Assembly: GCA_930367215.1 (NCBI GenBank)
Contig: OV884060.1
Coordinates: forward strand, 178,447,253 to 178,511,252
Reading direction: 5' to 3'
Source: Pollenia angustigena
Lineage: Eukaryota > Arthropoda > Insecta > Diptera > Polleniidae
DNA length: 64,000 nucleotides
The translations under genes and the position numbers were made by a program. Under the pieces are notes generated by a model that did no database searches, was not told where the DNA came from, and saw only the letters and a list, made by a program, of their open reading frames with translations. Every line of letters starts with the position of its first letter. Within the stretch, counting starts at the first letter, position 1. Below, piece after piece: positions 21,470-32,470 of the stretch.

Positions 21470-22644
21470 GCCAAAATATTTCCACTGCAGTTCAACAGAT
21501 TTTAGAAGATTTTGATTGTCAACTTTCCAGTAAATTCATAATAGTAACCGATGGAAGCGATAAAACTACTGAAGCCTTTCAAAATTGTCAAAATTTGACA
21601 TGTATAACCCAGTTACTGAATAATGCCATACAAAGTTCAATTGATCAAGTTCCCGAAGTTGCACAGCTTATAAGATCATGTATAAATTTAGTAAATTGTA
21701 TAAAGAAAAAAGCTCTTAATAACTCTTTAATTGACTTATTGCCAGACTATTGTCCTTATCGCTGGAATACAATGTACAAAATGTTAAGTGCTATAGAAAA
21801 TAACTGGTCTGAAATCGGAACAACTCTTCGAAATGAAAATGAAGCGGCACAAATTTTATCAGTCAATGAAACACATTTAAAAGCTTTCACAAAAATTCTT
21901 CAGCCATTTGAAGATGCCATAGAAACTCTAGAGGATTCAAAACGTCCTACGTTACATTTAGTTATTTTGTATTTGCATGAGCTAAAGAAGTCATGTGACA
22001 CAAATAAAGGCCAACATAAGGATTTCGATTTTATAGAGAGTTTGAAGAAAAATTTACGATTCTCTTTGGGAAAAATATCTGATGAAAACATTACAACTCT
22101 TCATAAATTAGCACTTTTCCTTTATCCTCCTACAAACAAACTGCTGCAATTTAACAACAAGGAAAAGAAATATATCGAGTCAGAGTGTATACGTCTAATG
22201 AAATCTTTCAAAATTGAAATACAGCCTATTGTTCAACCAAAAGCTGAGTCTCCAACCCAACAGGAATATAAACGTATAAAATTATTTTCAGATTTTATAG
22301 AATCTGAAACAAGTCAAGATCCTAACCAACTCATTGTCCGGGAAATACAATTTTATAAAACCACTTACGTTGTGAATAGCGCAGTCTTTGATGTTTTTAG
22401 CTGGTGGGATATACAGAAGGATAACTTTCCACTACTTTATAAATTAGTCTGTACCGTATTGTCAACACCGGCATCGTATGCTGCTTCAAGGAACATTTTT
22501 TCGTCTGCCTGTAATTTACTAAGCGAAAAATCCAATCAGGGGTCTAGAGAGACGGAAATTGAACAAATCATGTTCATAAACACAAATAGCGAAAGTGATG
22601 AACTAGATAGTAAATTTTTTAGTTTAGAAAATTGTTTACTCTAA
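21470..22644 (+). CDS. Gene 1 exon 3: hAT core, second half, and C-terminal domain
   Basis: Begins after CATTTTCAG and completes the split Ser codon. It encodes the second core strand 'KFIIVTDGSDKTTEAF' (second Asp present), 'CITQLLNNA' where hAT proteins have C-x2-H (H is Q), 'YRWNTMYKML' (the conserved R-W), a helical insertion region ('LQPFEDAIETLEDSKRPTLH'), and the C-terminal dimerisation region 'WWDIQKDNFPLLYKLVCTVL' followed by 'PASYAASRNIFSSAC'. There the catalytic Glu of the usual 'S-E-R-x-F-S' is replaced by Arg. Nearest relative is exon 3 of gene 2. Likely a domesticated, non-cutting DNA-binding protein. Confidence 0.82.
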
Positions 22645-22796
22645 GGCGCTTAATTTGTAAAACGCGTTGATAATTTTAAAACGCAATATGTATTTCTGTA
22701 GAAAGCAACAACAAAATTTTGACAAATTTTTGACATTGTTTTTGCTTTCAATGTTATTTTTGTCATTGCGTTGCGTTTTACAAATTTAGGGCCTAA
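22642..22796. mobile_element. Small MITE abutting the stop codon of gene 1
   Basis: Left TAAGGCGCTTAATTTGTAAAA, right inverse TTAGGCCCTAAATTTGTAAA in pieces. Its first bases are the TAA stop codon, so the insertion created or replaced the 3' UTR of gene 1. Confidence 0.6.
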
Positions 22797-23507
22797 AAGT
22801 TTTAAGGCCTTTTGCAAAAAAAAAAAAAATCAATGTGAACTTGAAGTGTTCTTTAAACCCCTTTTTCCATGCAAATTTTTTGTTTTACGAACACTTCATC
22901 CGATATGTTCCGATTAAGTTTTTTGCATAAGACTGTTAAAAATTATTAGCTTTTAAGTATGACTATAAGTAATGTAAAAAGGCTTAAAGGGCCTCAATAA
23001 AAATATTTACTATATATTTCAAAATATTCGAACGGATTCAAACAATTTTTTTATTTTTTAGATATGCAAAAACCCAATCATAGATATTCACAATTTTTTA
23101 TCTTTCAGTGCGCAAGCGATATTTAAGCAAAGAGAATACGCATTTGATTTTGAAAATTAATATAAAATTATAATCAATTCTTTATTTAAACAAATGTCCA
23201 GCATTTAAGAAAATTGTCGTAGTATATATAAACGCAGCAAGTTAAGAGTGCTTTATTCGGCATAGCCGAACATTTTCAGGAAAAATATATTTAAAATTAA
23301 TGAGCATTTTTCGTAGGAACATTTTGGGAACTACCTTGCAAAGTTTTCGACTTAAATTTACATACATATGTTTTGCGGCAATAATTAATTTTACATTTAT
23401 AATGCTGAGTATACACGTTACTTTATTTCTTTTAAATGCAATATACACACGGCAAAATGAATGATGTGGTAGCTTTACTAATACTAAGTGAAGTGCTAGA
23501 TAAACAA
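22797..23507. other. AT-rich stretch with an isolated repeat head
   Basis: Nothing coding seen. 23246-23275 carries 'AGAGTGCTTTATTCGGCATA', the start of dispersed repeat R1, without the rest of the unit. Confidence 0.4.
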
Positions 23508-23730
23508 GTTAGAGTGCTATATTCGGCTGTGCCTAATCTTTAAAACCCTCCACCGACACTTCGAATGTTTTATGAGTAATACCTGTATGATGTCTATTTA
23601 TTATTATATCTTTGTAAAAACAGACATCTGCATTAAAATTTGTTGCGGTTTAGAGCTATATAAAATTATTGACCGACAATCAGAATCAATTTTAAAAAGC
23701 TTGAGTAGAATATCAGTTTAAGCTGAACTT
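23508..23730 (+). repeat. Dispersed repeat R1, left part (continues at 28446)
   Basis: 'TTAGAGTGCTATATTCGGCT' with palindrome TTCGGC..GCC, 'CCGACACTTCGAAT', 'ACAGACATC.GCATTAAAATT' match 43640-43885 in order. The match breaks at 23730 where a LINE poly(A) begins and resumes at about 28446, so one R1 copy is split by a 4.7-kb insertion. Confidence 0.65.
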
Positions 23731-23871
23731 TTATTTTTTTTTTTTATTTATTAAATTCAATTCAATTACAAAGGTATGCAAAAGGAAATAGTGCCTCAGC
23801 GCCAGTTGGCATTGTTGAGGCTAGTTGGCAATACTTAATTCTAGTTATTATCCTTAATAATATTATAATTT

Positions 23872-24170
23872 ATAATTAGTATTGTGGTTATTTTTGTTGA
23901 ACTATTTATGGTTTTTAATCCAAATTTTTAATATTTTTAATTAGGCTTAAGTTCATGAAATTTTATTTTTATTAAATTATTTTTGGGAAGAAAGGAATTT
24001 TACAACATGAAAATTAATTAAAATTGTTATTGATAATCTTTCATTCTTGACGTGGCTCGGGCTCGAACCCTGGCCGGCAGGTTACCATGACATGTTTCGA
24101 TCGCAACCACTCGATCTCCTCAGATGGATTTGCCGTCTTACACTCGCAGCCATCGACGACTGCTGACGTC
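23872..24170 (-). mobile_element. tRNA-derived SINE
   Basis: On the minus strand a tRNA-like head at about 24150-24058 has an A-box-like 'ATCGAGTGGTTGCGATCG' and a B box 'GGTTCGAGCCC' in the tRNA-like context GGCCAGGGTTCGAGCCCGAG, about 55 bp apart, as in Leu/Ser-type tRNAs. A body and AT-rich tail follow. A second copy at 2846-3270 supports dispersal. Confidence 0.6.
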
Positions 24171-24433
24171 ACTAGTCAAACATCAATCCTTAAACCAAAT
24201 TGTATTTTAACATTTGGTAGATCGAAATTTGCTTTCCTGAATGATTATCCACTTTAATTGATTTTACATGTTTTTTCCTTTACTTCTGTTTTTTCGTACT
24301 TTCGTCAAGAATTTTTCTTGAAGTCCAAGTACATTTTTTGTTTTTCCACTTTGTCTTTCTCTTTTCTGTTGACCTTTTTCAGCACAACTTGAAGGACAAA
24401 TGTACACATAGAGCTCGTGCCTTAGCTTTAACA

Positions 24434-24650
24434 ATAATTAGTATTGTGGTTATTTTTGTTGAACTATTTATGGTTTTTAATCCAAATTTTTAATATTTTT
24501 AATTAGGCTTAAGTTCATGAAAGAATGAAAGATTATCAATAACAATTTTAATTAATTTTCATGTTGTAAAATTCCTTTCTTAACAAAAATAATTTAATAA
24601 AAATTAAATTTCATGAACTTAAGCCTAATTAAAAATATTAAAAATTATAA
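24434..24650. repeat. Inverted and direct pieces of the SINE body
   Basis: 24434-24527 repeats 23872-23955 in the same orientation; 24527-24645 repeats 23930-24055 in reverse, giving a foldback of about 120-bp arms. Probably two partial SINE copies joined head to head. Confidence 0.55.
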
Positions 24651-24759
24651 TTTATATAAAATTAAGAGGAGAAAAGAAAAAAAAAATTAATTTTATTTAA
24701 GAATATAAAGGAAATTTACATGCGCATATACAAACAAAGGTATATCAGAAGCAGCAGTT

Positions 24760-24886
24760 TTATAACATATCGTAAATATTTGATTTAAGAAATTCTTTTA
24801 ACAATTTTTTGAATTTGGAAAGAGAAGCGCACATTTTAATAGATTGAGGTAAGTTGTTAAATTCTTTACTACCAGAGTATTCAATA
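24760..24886 (-). pseudogene. LINE-2 ORF2 C-terminus
   Basis: Minus-strand frame 'EYSGSKEFNNLPQSIKMC' then 'SLSKFKKLLKEFLKS' ending at TAA (24760). This is the typical last segment of non-LTR RT ORF2 ('W..LP..I....S...FK..L'). It is cut off from the rest of the ORF by the insertion starting at 24887; the pieces at 27504 and here read in the same frame across the junction. Confidence 0.7.
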
Positions 24887-25550
24887 CAGTGATGCCAACT
24901 TTTTGAGAGCAAAAAGCACTTTAAAATTTAAAAAAAGCACTAAAAAGCACTATTTTGAACAAAAAAAAAGCGTAAAATAGCACTAAGCCATTTTTTAAAT
25001 TTAATTTAACACAAAACAAGTTGCATTCGTCTGTGCCGAATATTATATACCTCCAAAATTAAAAAAAAGGCGATGGCGTTGATGGGTGACCATTTTCATT
25101 TAAAATTAAATATACAGGTATGTGATGAAACGATTTTAAAATCTATTTCTGAATTAAAGTCTTTAATTTTCGTTCAGAATACACTTATAATATACACTAT
25201 ATAATATACAATTTTAAAGAATAAACACTGAAAATAAAAGGAATATGCATTTAAAATCCATTTTAAAAGATTCTGAAAACTATATTTTCGGTTTCAAATC
25301 GTATCGTTTTTAAAATCGATTTCCAGCACATACCTGATAGTTACATTTGTATATAAACATTTTTAAATTTATTATTATTACCTTCAATAAAAATTAGATC
25401 AACCAAATCATTTGGATCATCATCAGCTGAGTTTGAATTGGTCATAAAACAGTAATAAAGTGCGAGGTAGATTTTCGTAGTTAGAAAAAATCTGGCCTGT
25501 TGCAATTACCGAAAATTTGCAGTGCCCGACCAGTCTTTATAAAACTTAAT

Positions 25551-27077
25551 TTTTTTTTTTTTTTTTTTTTTTTAATAATTTATTTTTATTATTGAATCTT
25601 TCTTATCGAAATTTACAATATGTATTCAAATCTTAATTCTACTTGTTGTTTATTAGTTGTTACCTGTGTAACCACTAACTGCTGTATTCAAATTTTTAAG
25701 ACTGTCTTCTAGTAAGGCTCAAAGTATCGGTTCTTTTTAGCCTCTGGTGACCTTCGAACTGAAGCAAACCCCGAGCGAGGTAGTTAGGGTGAACCATTAG
25801 TTTATCGATGTAGCTTATTGAATATTTTTTAATTTCCTCCTGGATAGTGGGGACGTTGAGATCTCTGTGGATAATATCATTACGTATATACCATGGGGCG
25901 CAGACAATTTGTCGTAATATTCTAGACTGTCTTCTTTGAAGCTTTTGGATGTTAGATGCGCATGCAGTACCCCATAATTGGATGCCATATGTCCATATTG
26001 GTTTTATGATGGACTTGTATAGAAGAACTTTGTTGTCTAAAGACAAGTTTGAGTTTCTACCGAGAAGCCAATGTAGTTGAGCTGCTTTAAGTTTCATAGC
26101 CGTTATTTTCGCTTCGATATGACGAGACCAGGTCAAACGTCTATCTATATGAACTCCCAAGTACTTTACATGGTTTTCTACCGGAACAGTGATGTTATTT
26201 ATTTTTACTGCTGGGCACGTTTGTCTTCTGAGCGTGAAAGTTAAGTGAGCACATTTAGCCGGGTTAACCTTTATTCTCCATTTTTCTAGCCATGCCTCTA
26301 GTTCATTGATGAGGGACTGCAGATTTTGCGATGCGACTTTTGGGTCATGGTTAACGCTAATAAATGCTGTGTCGTCTGCAAATGTAGAGGTATGCGTGCT
26401 CAGGTTTGTTGGCATATCCGCTGTGTATATTATATATAGAAGCGGTCCTAATATGCTGCCTTGGGGAACACCAGCAGTAATTTTCTTGAGGGGGGAGTAT
26501 TTATCTTGCGACCTTACTATGAATGTTCTGCCTGTTAGATAGCTCTCCAGAAGCTTGTGAGTGTTTTGAGGAAGCATTCGTGTTATTTTGATGAGTAGCC
26601 CATCATGCCAAACTTTGTCAAATGCTTGGGAAATGTCTATAAACAGGGCTGAGCAGTATTGCTTTTTCTCAAACGCCGATCTAATAAGGGTGACAATTCT
26701 ATGCACTTGCTCTATTGTACCATGTTTCGCTCTGAATCCGAACTGGTGATCCGGGATGATGTCGTGTTCATTTAGATGAGGAGTTATACTTAAAATGAAT
26801 ATTTTTTCGAAAAGCTTTGATAGGATTGATAATAAGCTTATCGGTCTGTACGACGCAACCTGGCTAGCATCTTTTCCTGGCTTGGGAATCATAACAATTA
26901 TAGACTTCTTCCATGAGGATGGGAAGTATCCGACTCTTAATATAGCGTTAAAAATGAACAGCAAGATTCTGGAAGCAGACGAAGGTAAGTTTCTTATCAT
27001 TGACCCTGTGATACGGTCAAGTCCGGGAGATTTTCTAATATTCACTTTTTCTATTGCAGATTTTACTTGAGTAATGT
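25551..27077 (-). mobile_element. Jockey-clade LINE, 5'-truncated, 11-bp TSD
   Basis: Poly(A) tail (T-run 25551-25573) and an exact 11-bp target duplication TAAAACTTAAT at 25540-25550 and 27078-27088 define a 1527-bp insertion. It contains the 3' half of ORF2 and the 3' UTR. Confidence 0.92.
25696..27077 (-). CDS. Jockey-type reverse transcriptase, partial
   Basis: About 460 codons, open from the truncation point; the frame enters before residue 'VNIRKSPGLDRITGSMI' (RT motif 0). Then 'SYRPISLLSILSKLFEK' (motif 1), 'HQFGFRAKHGTIEQVHRI' (motif 2a), 'SALFIDISQAFDKVWHD' (motif A), 'GVPQGSILGPLLYIIYT' (motif B), 'TFADDTAFIS' (motif C, the catalytic F-A-D-D), 'KCAHLTF' and 'VKYLGVHIDRRLTW' (D, E). 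The enzyme copies element RNA at a nicked target. The endonuclease half and ORF1 are missing, so it cannot move by itself, yet the frame has no stop, indicating a recent insertion. Confidence 0.9.
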
Positions 27078-27503
27078 TAAAACTTAATGACAGCCGTAAT
27101 TTTAATAAAAAAAATATGTTGTCAACGCTAAAAAGTAAACGTTTTGTAAAATTTCCAAATTGCTAGGAAGCCTAGCTCTAACCTCGTAAATAAAGTTTTT
27201 AGTAAAACGAATGCAACTTTCTTTTGTCACTTTTTTTTATCATTTGAAACCTTAAAACCTTTACAGGCCTTCCCGAAATTGTAACCCAAATAGCAAATCT
27301 CATCTTAATCAACCTCAATAAAATCGAAGTTTTAAAAACTGGTACAAAAAAAGTAAATATTGTAAAAGGCACTTAAAAGCACTGTGAGAAATTGTTAAAA
27401 GCACTATAAATACCCGCTTTTCAAAAACGGGTGTTTAACAAAATTTCGGGTATTGCATAAGCAAAAAAGCACCAAAAAATACCCGAAAGGCACCAAAATG
27501 GCA

Positions 27504-28126
27504 ATACGTTGTTTAGTTGTTTCTGTACGGCAAAAAGCTACTCTTAATTGTTGACAATTGCGAGTATTGTATGAACTCTGATCTCTAACGAAACATATTG
27601 TATGATGGCCTATGCTATAGAGACATTTGTATACATATAAAATAGTTTGTAACTTATAAGTTCCACATATTGGCAAAATAGTCGGAAAATATTCAGTATA
27701 TAAGGAATTTGTTGAATGTCTCATTGGCAAGTTTGCAACAGCTTTTAATGCTCTATTTTGAAGTCGTTGCAGGGAACGTATTTCAACACTCTTCTTGTGT
27801 GCATATATTAGAGCTAAATAGTTAATATGACTTTGAATTAGACATTGGTAAATCAATAACTTCGTGTTTTGGTCAAATTTGTATTTAAACTTATATAATA
27901 GCCCAATAGCAGCTGATATTTTTGACTTAAGGTGTCTTATATGTTGATCCCATGCAAGATTAGATTGCAAATTTAGTCCCAAATACTTAACTGAGGATAT
28001 CTCCTGAATTTGTTTCCCATCTATATATAAACTGAAATTACAGTTGAAACGGACATGTGGTCTAAATCGCATTAATTTAGTTTTTTCTGGATTAATAAAA
28101 AGTTTGTTTATCCGCATATACTCCAT
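27504..28126 (-). pseudogene. LINE-2 RT, second half (thumb region)
   Basis: Open frame from 'MEYMRINKLFINPEKTKLMR' through 'SSVKYLGLNLQSNLAWDQHI' to 'CRTETTKQRI', where the hAT-like insertion starts; the remaining codons to 27404 belong to the insertion. It is not the jockey family at 25551: the sequence is clearly different and resembles CR1/I-like ORF2. The frame differs from that of 28126-28452. Confidence 0.7.
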
Positions 28127-28452
28127 TATAAGAGTTTGACTGCGGTCTCATACTTACATGGATAAAAAAGAGATATGTCATCAGCATAGATAAACAACTT
28201 TCCCGTTAGCTCTAATTTTTGGATGTCATTCATATATATAACAAAAAGCAGGGGTCCCAATACGCTTCCCTGGGGCACTCCATACTTAACTTGACCTAAG
28301 CTGCTCTTATGTTTATTAACCTGTACAAACTGCATCCTTCTTCCTAAGTATGACTGAAATAGCAACAGATCATTACTACGAACTCCATAATATTGAAGTT
28401 TTTGAATCAAGATCCTGTGGTCAATCACATCAAACTCCACTATTACCTTCAT
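28126..28452 (-). pseudogene. LINE-2 RT, palm motifs
   Basis: 'FDVIDHRILIQKLQYYGV' (motif A), 'YGVPQGSVLGPLLFVIYMND' (B) and 'LFIYADDISLFYPCK' (C, catalytic Y-A-D-D) in one frame, ending at TAA where the next fragment begins; the overlapping TAATGG shows a frameshift with loss of the linker between motifs C and D. Truncated upstream at about 28446, where R1 sequence resumes. Confidence 0.75.
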
Positions 28453-29650
28453 CTTAACTTCGGGAGAACAAATTATATAAAAGCCATGGTAAGCTATGAA
28501 CCAATCATCCCGAATTCTGCAGAACGATTTGTGGTATTAAAAAACATAAATTTCAATACAGCGGTGCAATTAGTTTAAGCGTTTGCAGTGAATTTCAGAA
28601 GGCTGCTAAAATGGAATCTAAGGTAAATTATGAACCGTATATCACACAGTTGCATAACATTTTTTCTGGCCATATGAAGCTAAACTGGAAGAAAGTTTAC
28701 CGCGTATTTAATTATTTTACCAGAGTGGGCTTTAAATGAGGTCTATGGTAAATTATGAACTGATCTTCACGAAATTGCACGGTCTTATTTCTAGTCCTAT
28801 AAAACTTTTATGTTCCAAATTTTGTTATGATAGCATTATTTTTTACGGATTTAGGCGTACTAAACTGTTTTCCGGAAGTAGGGTTTATATGGGGCCTAGG
28901 GTAAATTATGAACCGATCTTCACGAATTACATAGTTTTACTTCTTGTTCTATAAAAGTTTGATGTACCAAATTTTGTTATGATAGCGTTATTTTTTACGG
29001 TTTTAGGCGTACTTAACTGTCTTCCGGAAGTAGGGTTTATATGGGACCTAGGGTAAATTATGGACCTATCTTCACGAAATTACATAGTTTTACTTCTTGT
29101 CCTATAAAACTTTCATGTACCAAATTTTGTTATGACAGCATTATTTTTTACGGATTTAGTCGTACTAAACTGTTTTCCGGAAGTAGGGTTTATATGGGGC
29201 CTAGGGTAAATTATGGACCGATCTTCACGAAATTTTACAGCGTGATTTCCAGTTGAATAAGACGTATGTAATTCTGTGCATTATTCCACCATTTATGTAA
29301 GTTTTTGTAACAAAATTATCAATTTTTTTTAGGTGGTGGTTACACATTTTGATTCATAGCTCTGATCTTACTAAACGGATTTTGTTGAATTTCAATCCCA
29401 AACTGCTTAGGATAACTACAATCAATTTGACATCCAGTTTGTTTAGTTCTTTTGAGTTTTTCGAAAGTGAGCGTGTTTTCAACAGACGGACAGACAGACG
29501 GACATGGCTAAATCGACTTAGAATTACTGAAGGGCCCAGAATATATTTTATCTTTGTGGGGTCTGAGATGAATAATAAAAAAGTTTCACACGGAATGACA
29601 AACTTAATATACTCTCTTCACAACTAATTGTGGTGGAGGGTATAAAAAGG
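28446..29650 (+). repeat. Dispersed repeat R1, right part, with about 150-bp internal units
   Basis: Continues the R1 copy begun at 23508. Internal units starting near 28612, 28735, 28890, 29039 and 29191 share 'GGTAAATTATGRACC' and 'ATCTTCACGAAATT' with a period of about 150 bp. It ends with 'GACGGACATGGCTAAATCGA', 'TTGTGGGGTCTGAGAT' and 'GGAGGGTATAAAAA'. No coding frame. Confidence 0.65.
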
Positions 29651-29967
29651 GATAGTTAAGAAAAAGGAAAAGGGCATGGTGTGGGGAATGGTTAAAAGAA
29701 ATACATAAAAAACACGTAAAGGTGGAATTACATAACACGCGTTAGTTCGTCGACAAGTATCGTGCGTTTAAAAACTTAAGCGCGTCAAAAACTGCAAGCT
29801 ACACAACGCGCGTTGCAAAAGCCATTCCTGTCAGCTGTTTTTTATTTGTTTACTTATTTGTGCATTAAAAACGGGATCGAAAGTTTATCGAGACTTTGTT
29901 ATTTTATTGAATTTTTTCTTTTTATATAAATATTGATGTTTTTTAAGCTCTTCAATAAGAGTGAATC
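29651..29967. other. Unassigned AT-rich spacer
   Basis: Contains 'ACACGCGTTAGTTCGTCGAC' and 'ACAACGCGCGTTGCAAAAG'; no partner repeat or frame found. Confidence 0.3.
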
Positions 29968-31424
29968 CATGTCAAACCGTTAAGTCGTTCGGCATCATCA
30001 CCTCCGATTTGAATAAAATTCAACACAAATGTTGAATGGTATTGGACTTTAACAAATCATAAATTTTCAGACCCCAGATTCTTTCGGCTTCCGAAATATG
30101 ACGTCATAAAAGATGAGAAAAATGTGAAAAAACCTCAAAAGTCTCCTTACAAAAGGGGATAGAACTCTTGAACTACGCAAGATAATTTAGTTTTATTGGT
30201 ATCGTTTTAAAGGTGAAAGTGCAACCTTTAAAATGATATGCATATTGTGTTTTTCTAAGAAAAGGTCAAAGCTCAATTATTGGGGTCTTGAGTTCAAAGC
30301 TCCATATCTAGAAAAGTATATTTTTTAAAATTCTTAAAAAAATATATGTTAAGTTTTATACCCTCTTCAACATTTGCAGAAAATTTAAAGGTGGAGACTC
30401 GATTGGTGTTAGAGTTATATACCAGAACGTGATTCTAAGTATGTTTTGTGTTCAAAAATCCCTTGTTGTTGTTGTATTTTAATTATTTTTTTCAGTAAAT
30501 CTGGAGAACGGCAAGAGCCAAAGTTTCCAAATTTTGTACACAAATTTTAGTTATCAATACACACCATCCCACGAAATGTGGTCGGGATTGGAGAAGTGGG
30601 CGTGGTACCTCTCGTACAAGAAATATCAAAAATTGTATAAAAACCTGAATCTTTGGACTGTCATATGATCCATGGTTACGCCGTATATATCAAAAGATCG
30701 GAAATCTTTAGTAGGAAATATTCTCTGAAAAACTCGGAAAAATCGGTTCAGATACAAAAAATATCAAAAATTTTACCACGCCCACTTCTCCAGTCCCGCC
30801 CACATTTTGTGGGATGGTGTGTATTGATAACTAAAATTTGTGTACTAAATTTGGAAACTTTGGCTCTTGCCGTTCTCCAGATATACTGAAAAAAATAATT
30901 AAAATACAACAACAACAAGGGATTTTTGAACACAAAACATACTTAGAATCACGTTTTGGTATATAACTCTAACACCAATCGAGTCTCCACCTTTAAATTT
31001 TCTGCAAATGTTGAAGAGGGTATAATACTTAACATATATTTTTTTAAGAATTTTAAAAAATATACTTTTCTAGATATGGACCTTTGAACTCAAGACCCCA
31101 ATAATTGAGCTTTGACCTTTTCTTAGAAAAACACAATATGCATATCATTTTAAAGGGTGCACTTTCACCTTTAAAACGATACCAAAAAAACTAAATTATC
31201 TTGCGTAGTTCAAGAGTTCTATCCCCTTTTGTAAGGAGACTTTTGTGTTTTTTTAAACATTTTTCACATTTTTATGACGTCATATTTCGGATGCCGAAAG
31301 AATGTGGGGTCTGAAATTTATGTTTTGTTTAAGTCCAATTACATATAACATTTGTGTTGAATTTCATTCAAATCGGAGGTGCTGATGCCGAAAATGCCAT
31401 TTTTTCGTGATGGTTTGACGTGTT
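29968..31424. mobile_element. Foldback element with about 660-bp inverted arms
   Basis: 29968-30635 and 30758-31424 are inverted copies (for example 'GACGTCATA', 'CTCCTTACAAAAGGGGATAG', 'CACCACGAAATG..GTGGGCGTGG' style blocks mirror each other). The loop is about 120 bp. No convincing frame. Transcription across it would give a long hairpin RNA. Confidence 0.75.
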
Positions 31425-31555
31425 TTAACTCATAAGTTTTTCTTTCATGATTCACAAATTGGTAAATTATTATTTTTATTGTCAGCTGATTACTTGTCAA
31501 AAATACACAACGTCTTAAAAAGTTCAAAGGATAATAGTTTAAATCATAATAAAAC

Positions 31556-32088
31556 AAGTAAGAAAGTATAGTCGGTCAAGCCCGACCGTATGATAGCCTA
31601 CGCCACAGTCTTTATAACCAAATTTTCGAGAGTGTATGGCTATATGAATAGGGAGCTATCTACGATTCAAATTTCATTAAAATCGGTTTGAGAGGCCAAA
31701 ATTGCCCCCATCTCCCCTCGTGGTCCTATTTTTTAAAAATTCATAGCTTGTGTGTCCGTATAAATGTGGATCTATCTACATTTTAAATTTCATTAAAATC
31801 GGTTTGATAGTTTCTATGAGAAACAGAAATTGTCTCCTATCACTCCTCTGTATCCTACGATTTGGCTGGCCCATTTTCAATTGGCTTGGTGCTTGTGCCA
31901 ATAAGAACCTTTGTCCCAAATTGTATCAAAATTGCGACCTGTAATATCCGGCCAGCCAGCCGGACGGACATCGTTAGTTCGACTCAGAAAGTGATTCTGA
32001 GTTGATCGATATACTTTAAGGTGGGTCTTGGACCAATATTCTAAGGCATTACACACATCAGCACAAATTCATAATACCCACTCCACTA
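31556..32088 (+). repeat. Dispersed repeat R2, copy 1
   Basis: Starts 'CAAGTAAGAAAGTATAGTCG' with the palindrome GGTCAAGCCCGACC, contains repeated 'ATTTCATTAAAATCGGTTTG', and ends 'ATACCCACTCCACTATTGTG'. A minus-strand copy is at 40778-41445. Confidence 0.65.
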
Positions 32089-32108
32089 TTGTGGTTGGAA
32101 AGAAAATT

Positions 32109-32340
32109 TTATGAAACTAATATGATTTCTGCCATGTGGCCGCCACGGTTGGCGAGTAGAAGGCGCAATCTGGAATACCTATTTTCAACAACTTTTCGCA
32201 TTCTGACCATCATCGAAACATATAAGCCAATGCCTCCGCCACCTCATAAAGCGCACCAAACAGAAATTTTCTGTGAATCAAGTGTTTCGACAAAAGCTTG
32301 TGGATTCTCCTCACTCCAAATGCGGCAATGCTTTGTTTAA
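32109..32340 (-). pseudogene. Mariner-family transposase remnant
   Basis: Minus-strand frame 'RIWSEENPQAFVETLDSQK' followed by 'ISVWCAL', an in-frame TGA and 'GGGGIGLY', then after a deletion 'VVENRYSRLRLLLANRGGHM' and a terminal TAA. The 'ENP.A..E....KI.VWCA' block is typical of mariner transposases just after the second catalytic Asp, and '..GGHM.EII' of the C-terminus. The catalytic 'DGA' segment is missing. Non-functional. Confidence 0.7.
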
Positions 32341-32470
32341 CATTATTTTTATTTGCAATTAAAAGAACTCAAGAGGTTTTTCCTTAAGGAAATAAACCGA
32401 AAGCGTAATAAAAAAGGCAGTAACGTAACAATTGGTGTCGGAAGTGAAATTGCAAAAATAAAAATAGTAG

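Larger units (their letters stand above)
24887..27503. mobile_element. hAT-like insertion inside the LINE-2 ORF
   Basis: Left end CAGTGATGCCAACTTTTTG preceded by ATTCAATA; right end '..CCAAAATGGCA' followed by ATACGTTG. The right tip and part of the duplication seem deleted. 'AAAAGCACT' subterminal repeats cluster near both ends (24910-25000 and 27340-27410). It carries a jockey insertion (25551-27077). Confidence 0.6.
23731..28452 (-). mobile_element. Non-LTR retrotransposon (LINE-2), 5'-truncated, itself interrupted
   Basis: On the minus strand: RT fragments 28452-27504, then after a 2.6-kb insertion the C-terminus (24886-24760), a 3' UTR and an A-rich tail at 23745-23731. The UTR around 23750-23860 and 24650-24760 is separated by SINE-like sequence. 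AACTT flanks both sides and may be part of the target duplication. Confidence 0.65.

Noticed and set aside
24058..24150. A functional tRNA gene on the minus strand
   Set aside because: A and B boxes are present but acceptor and anticodon stems do not fold well, and a second degraded copy exists; called SINE instead.
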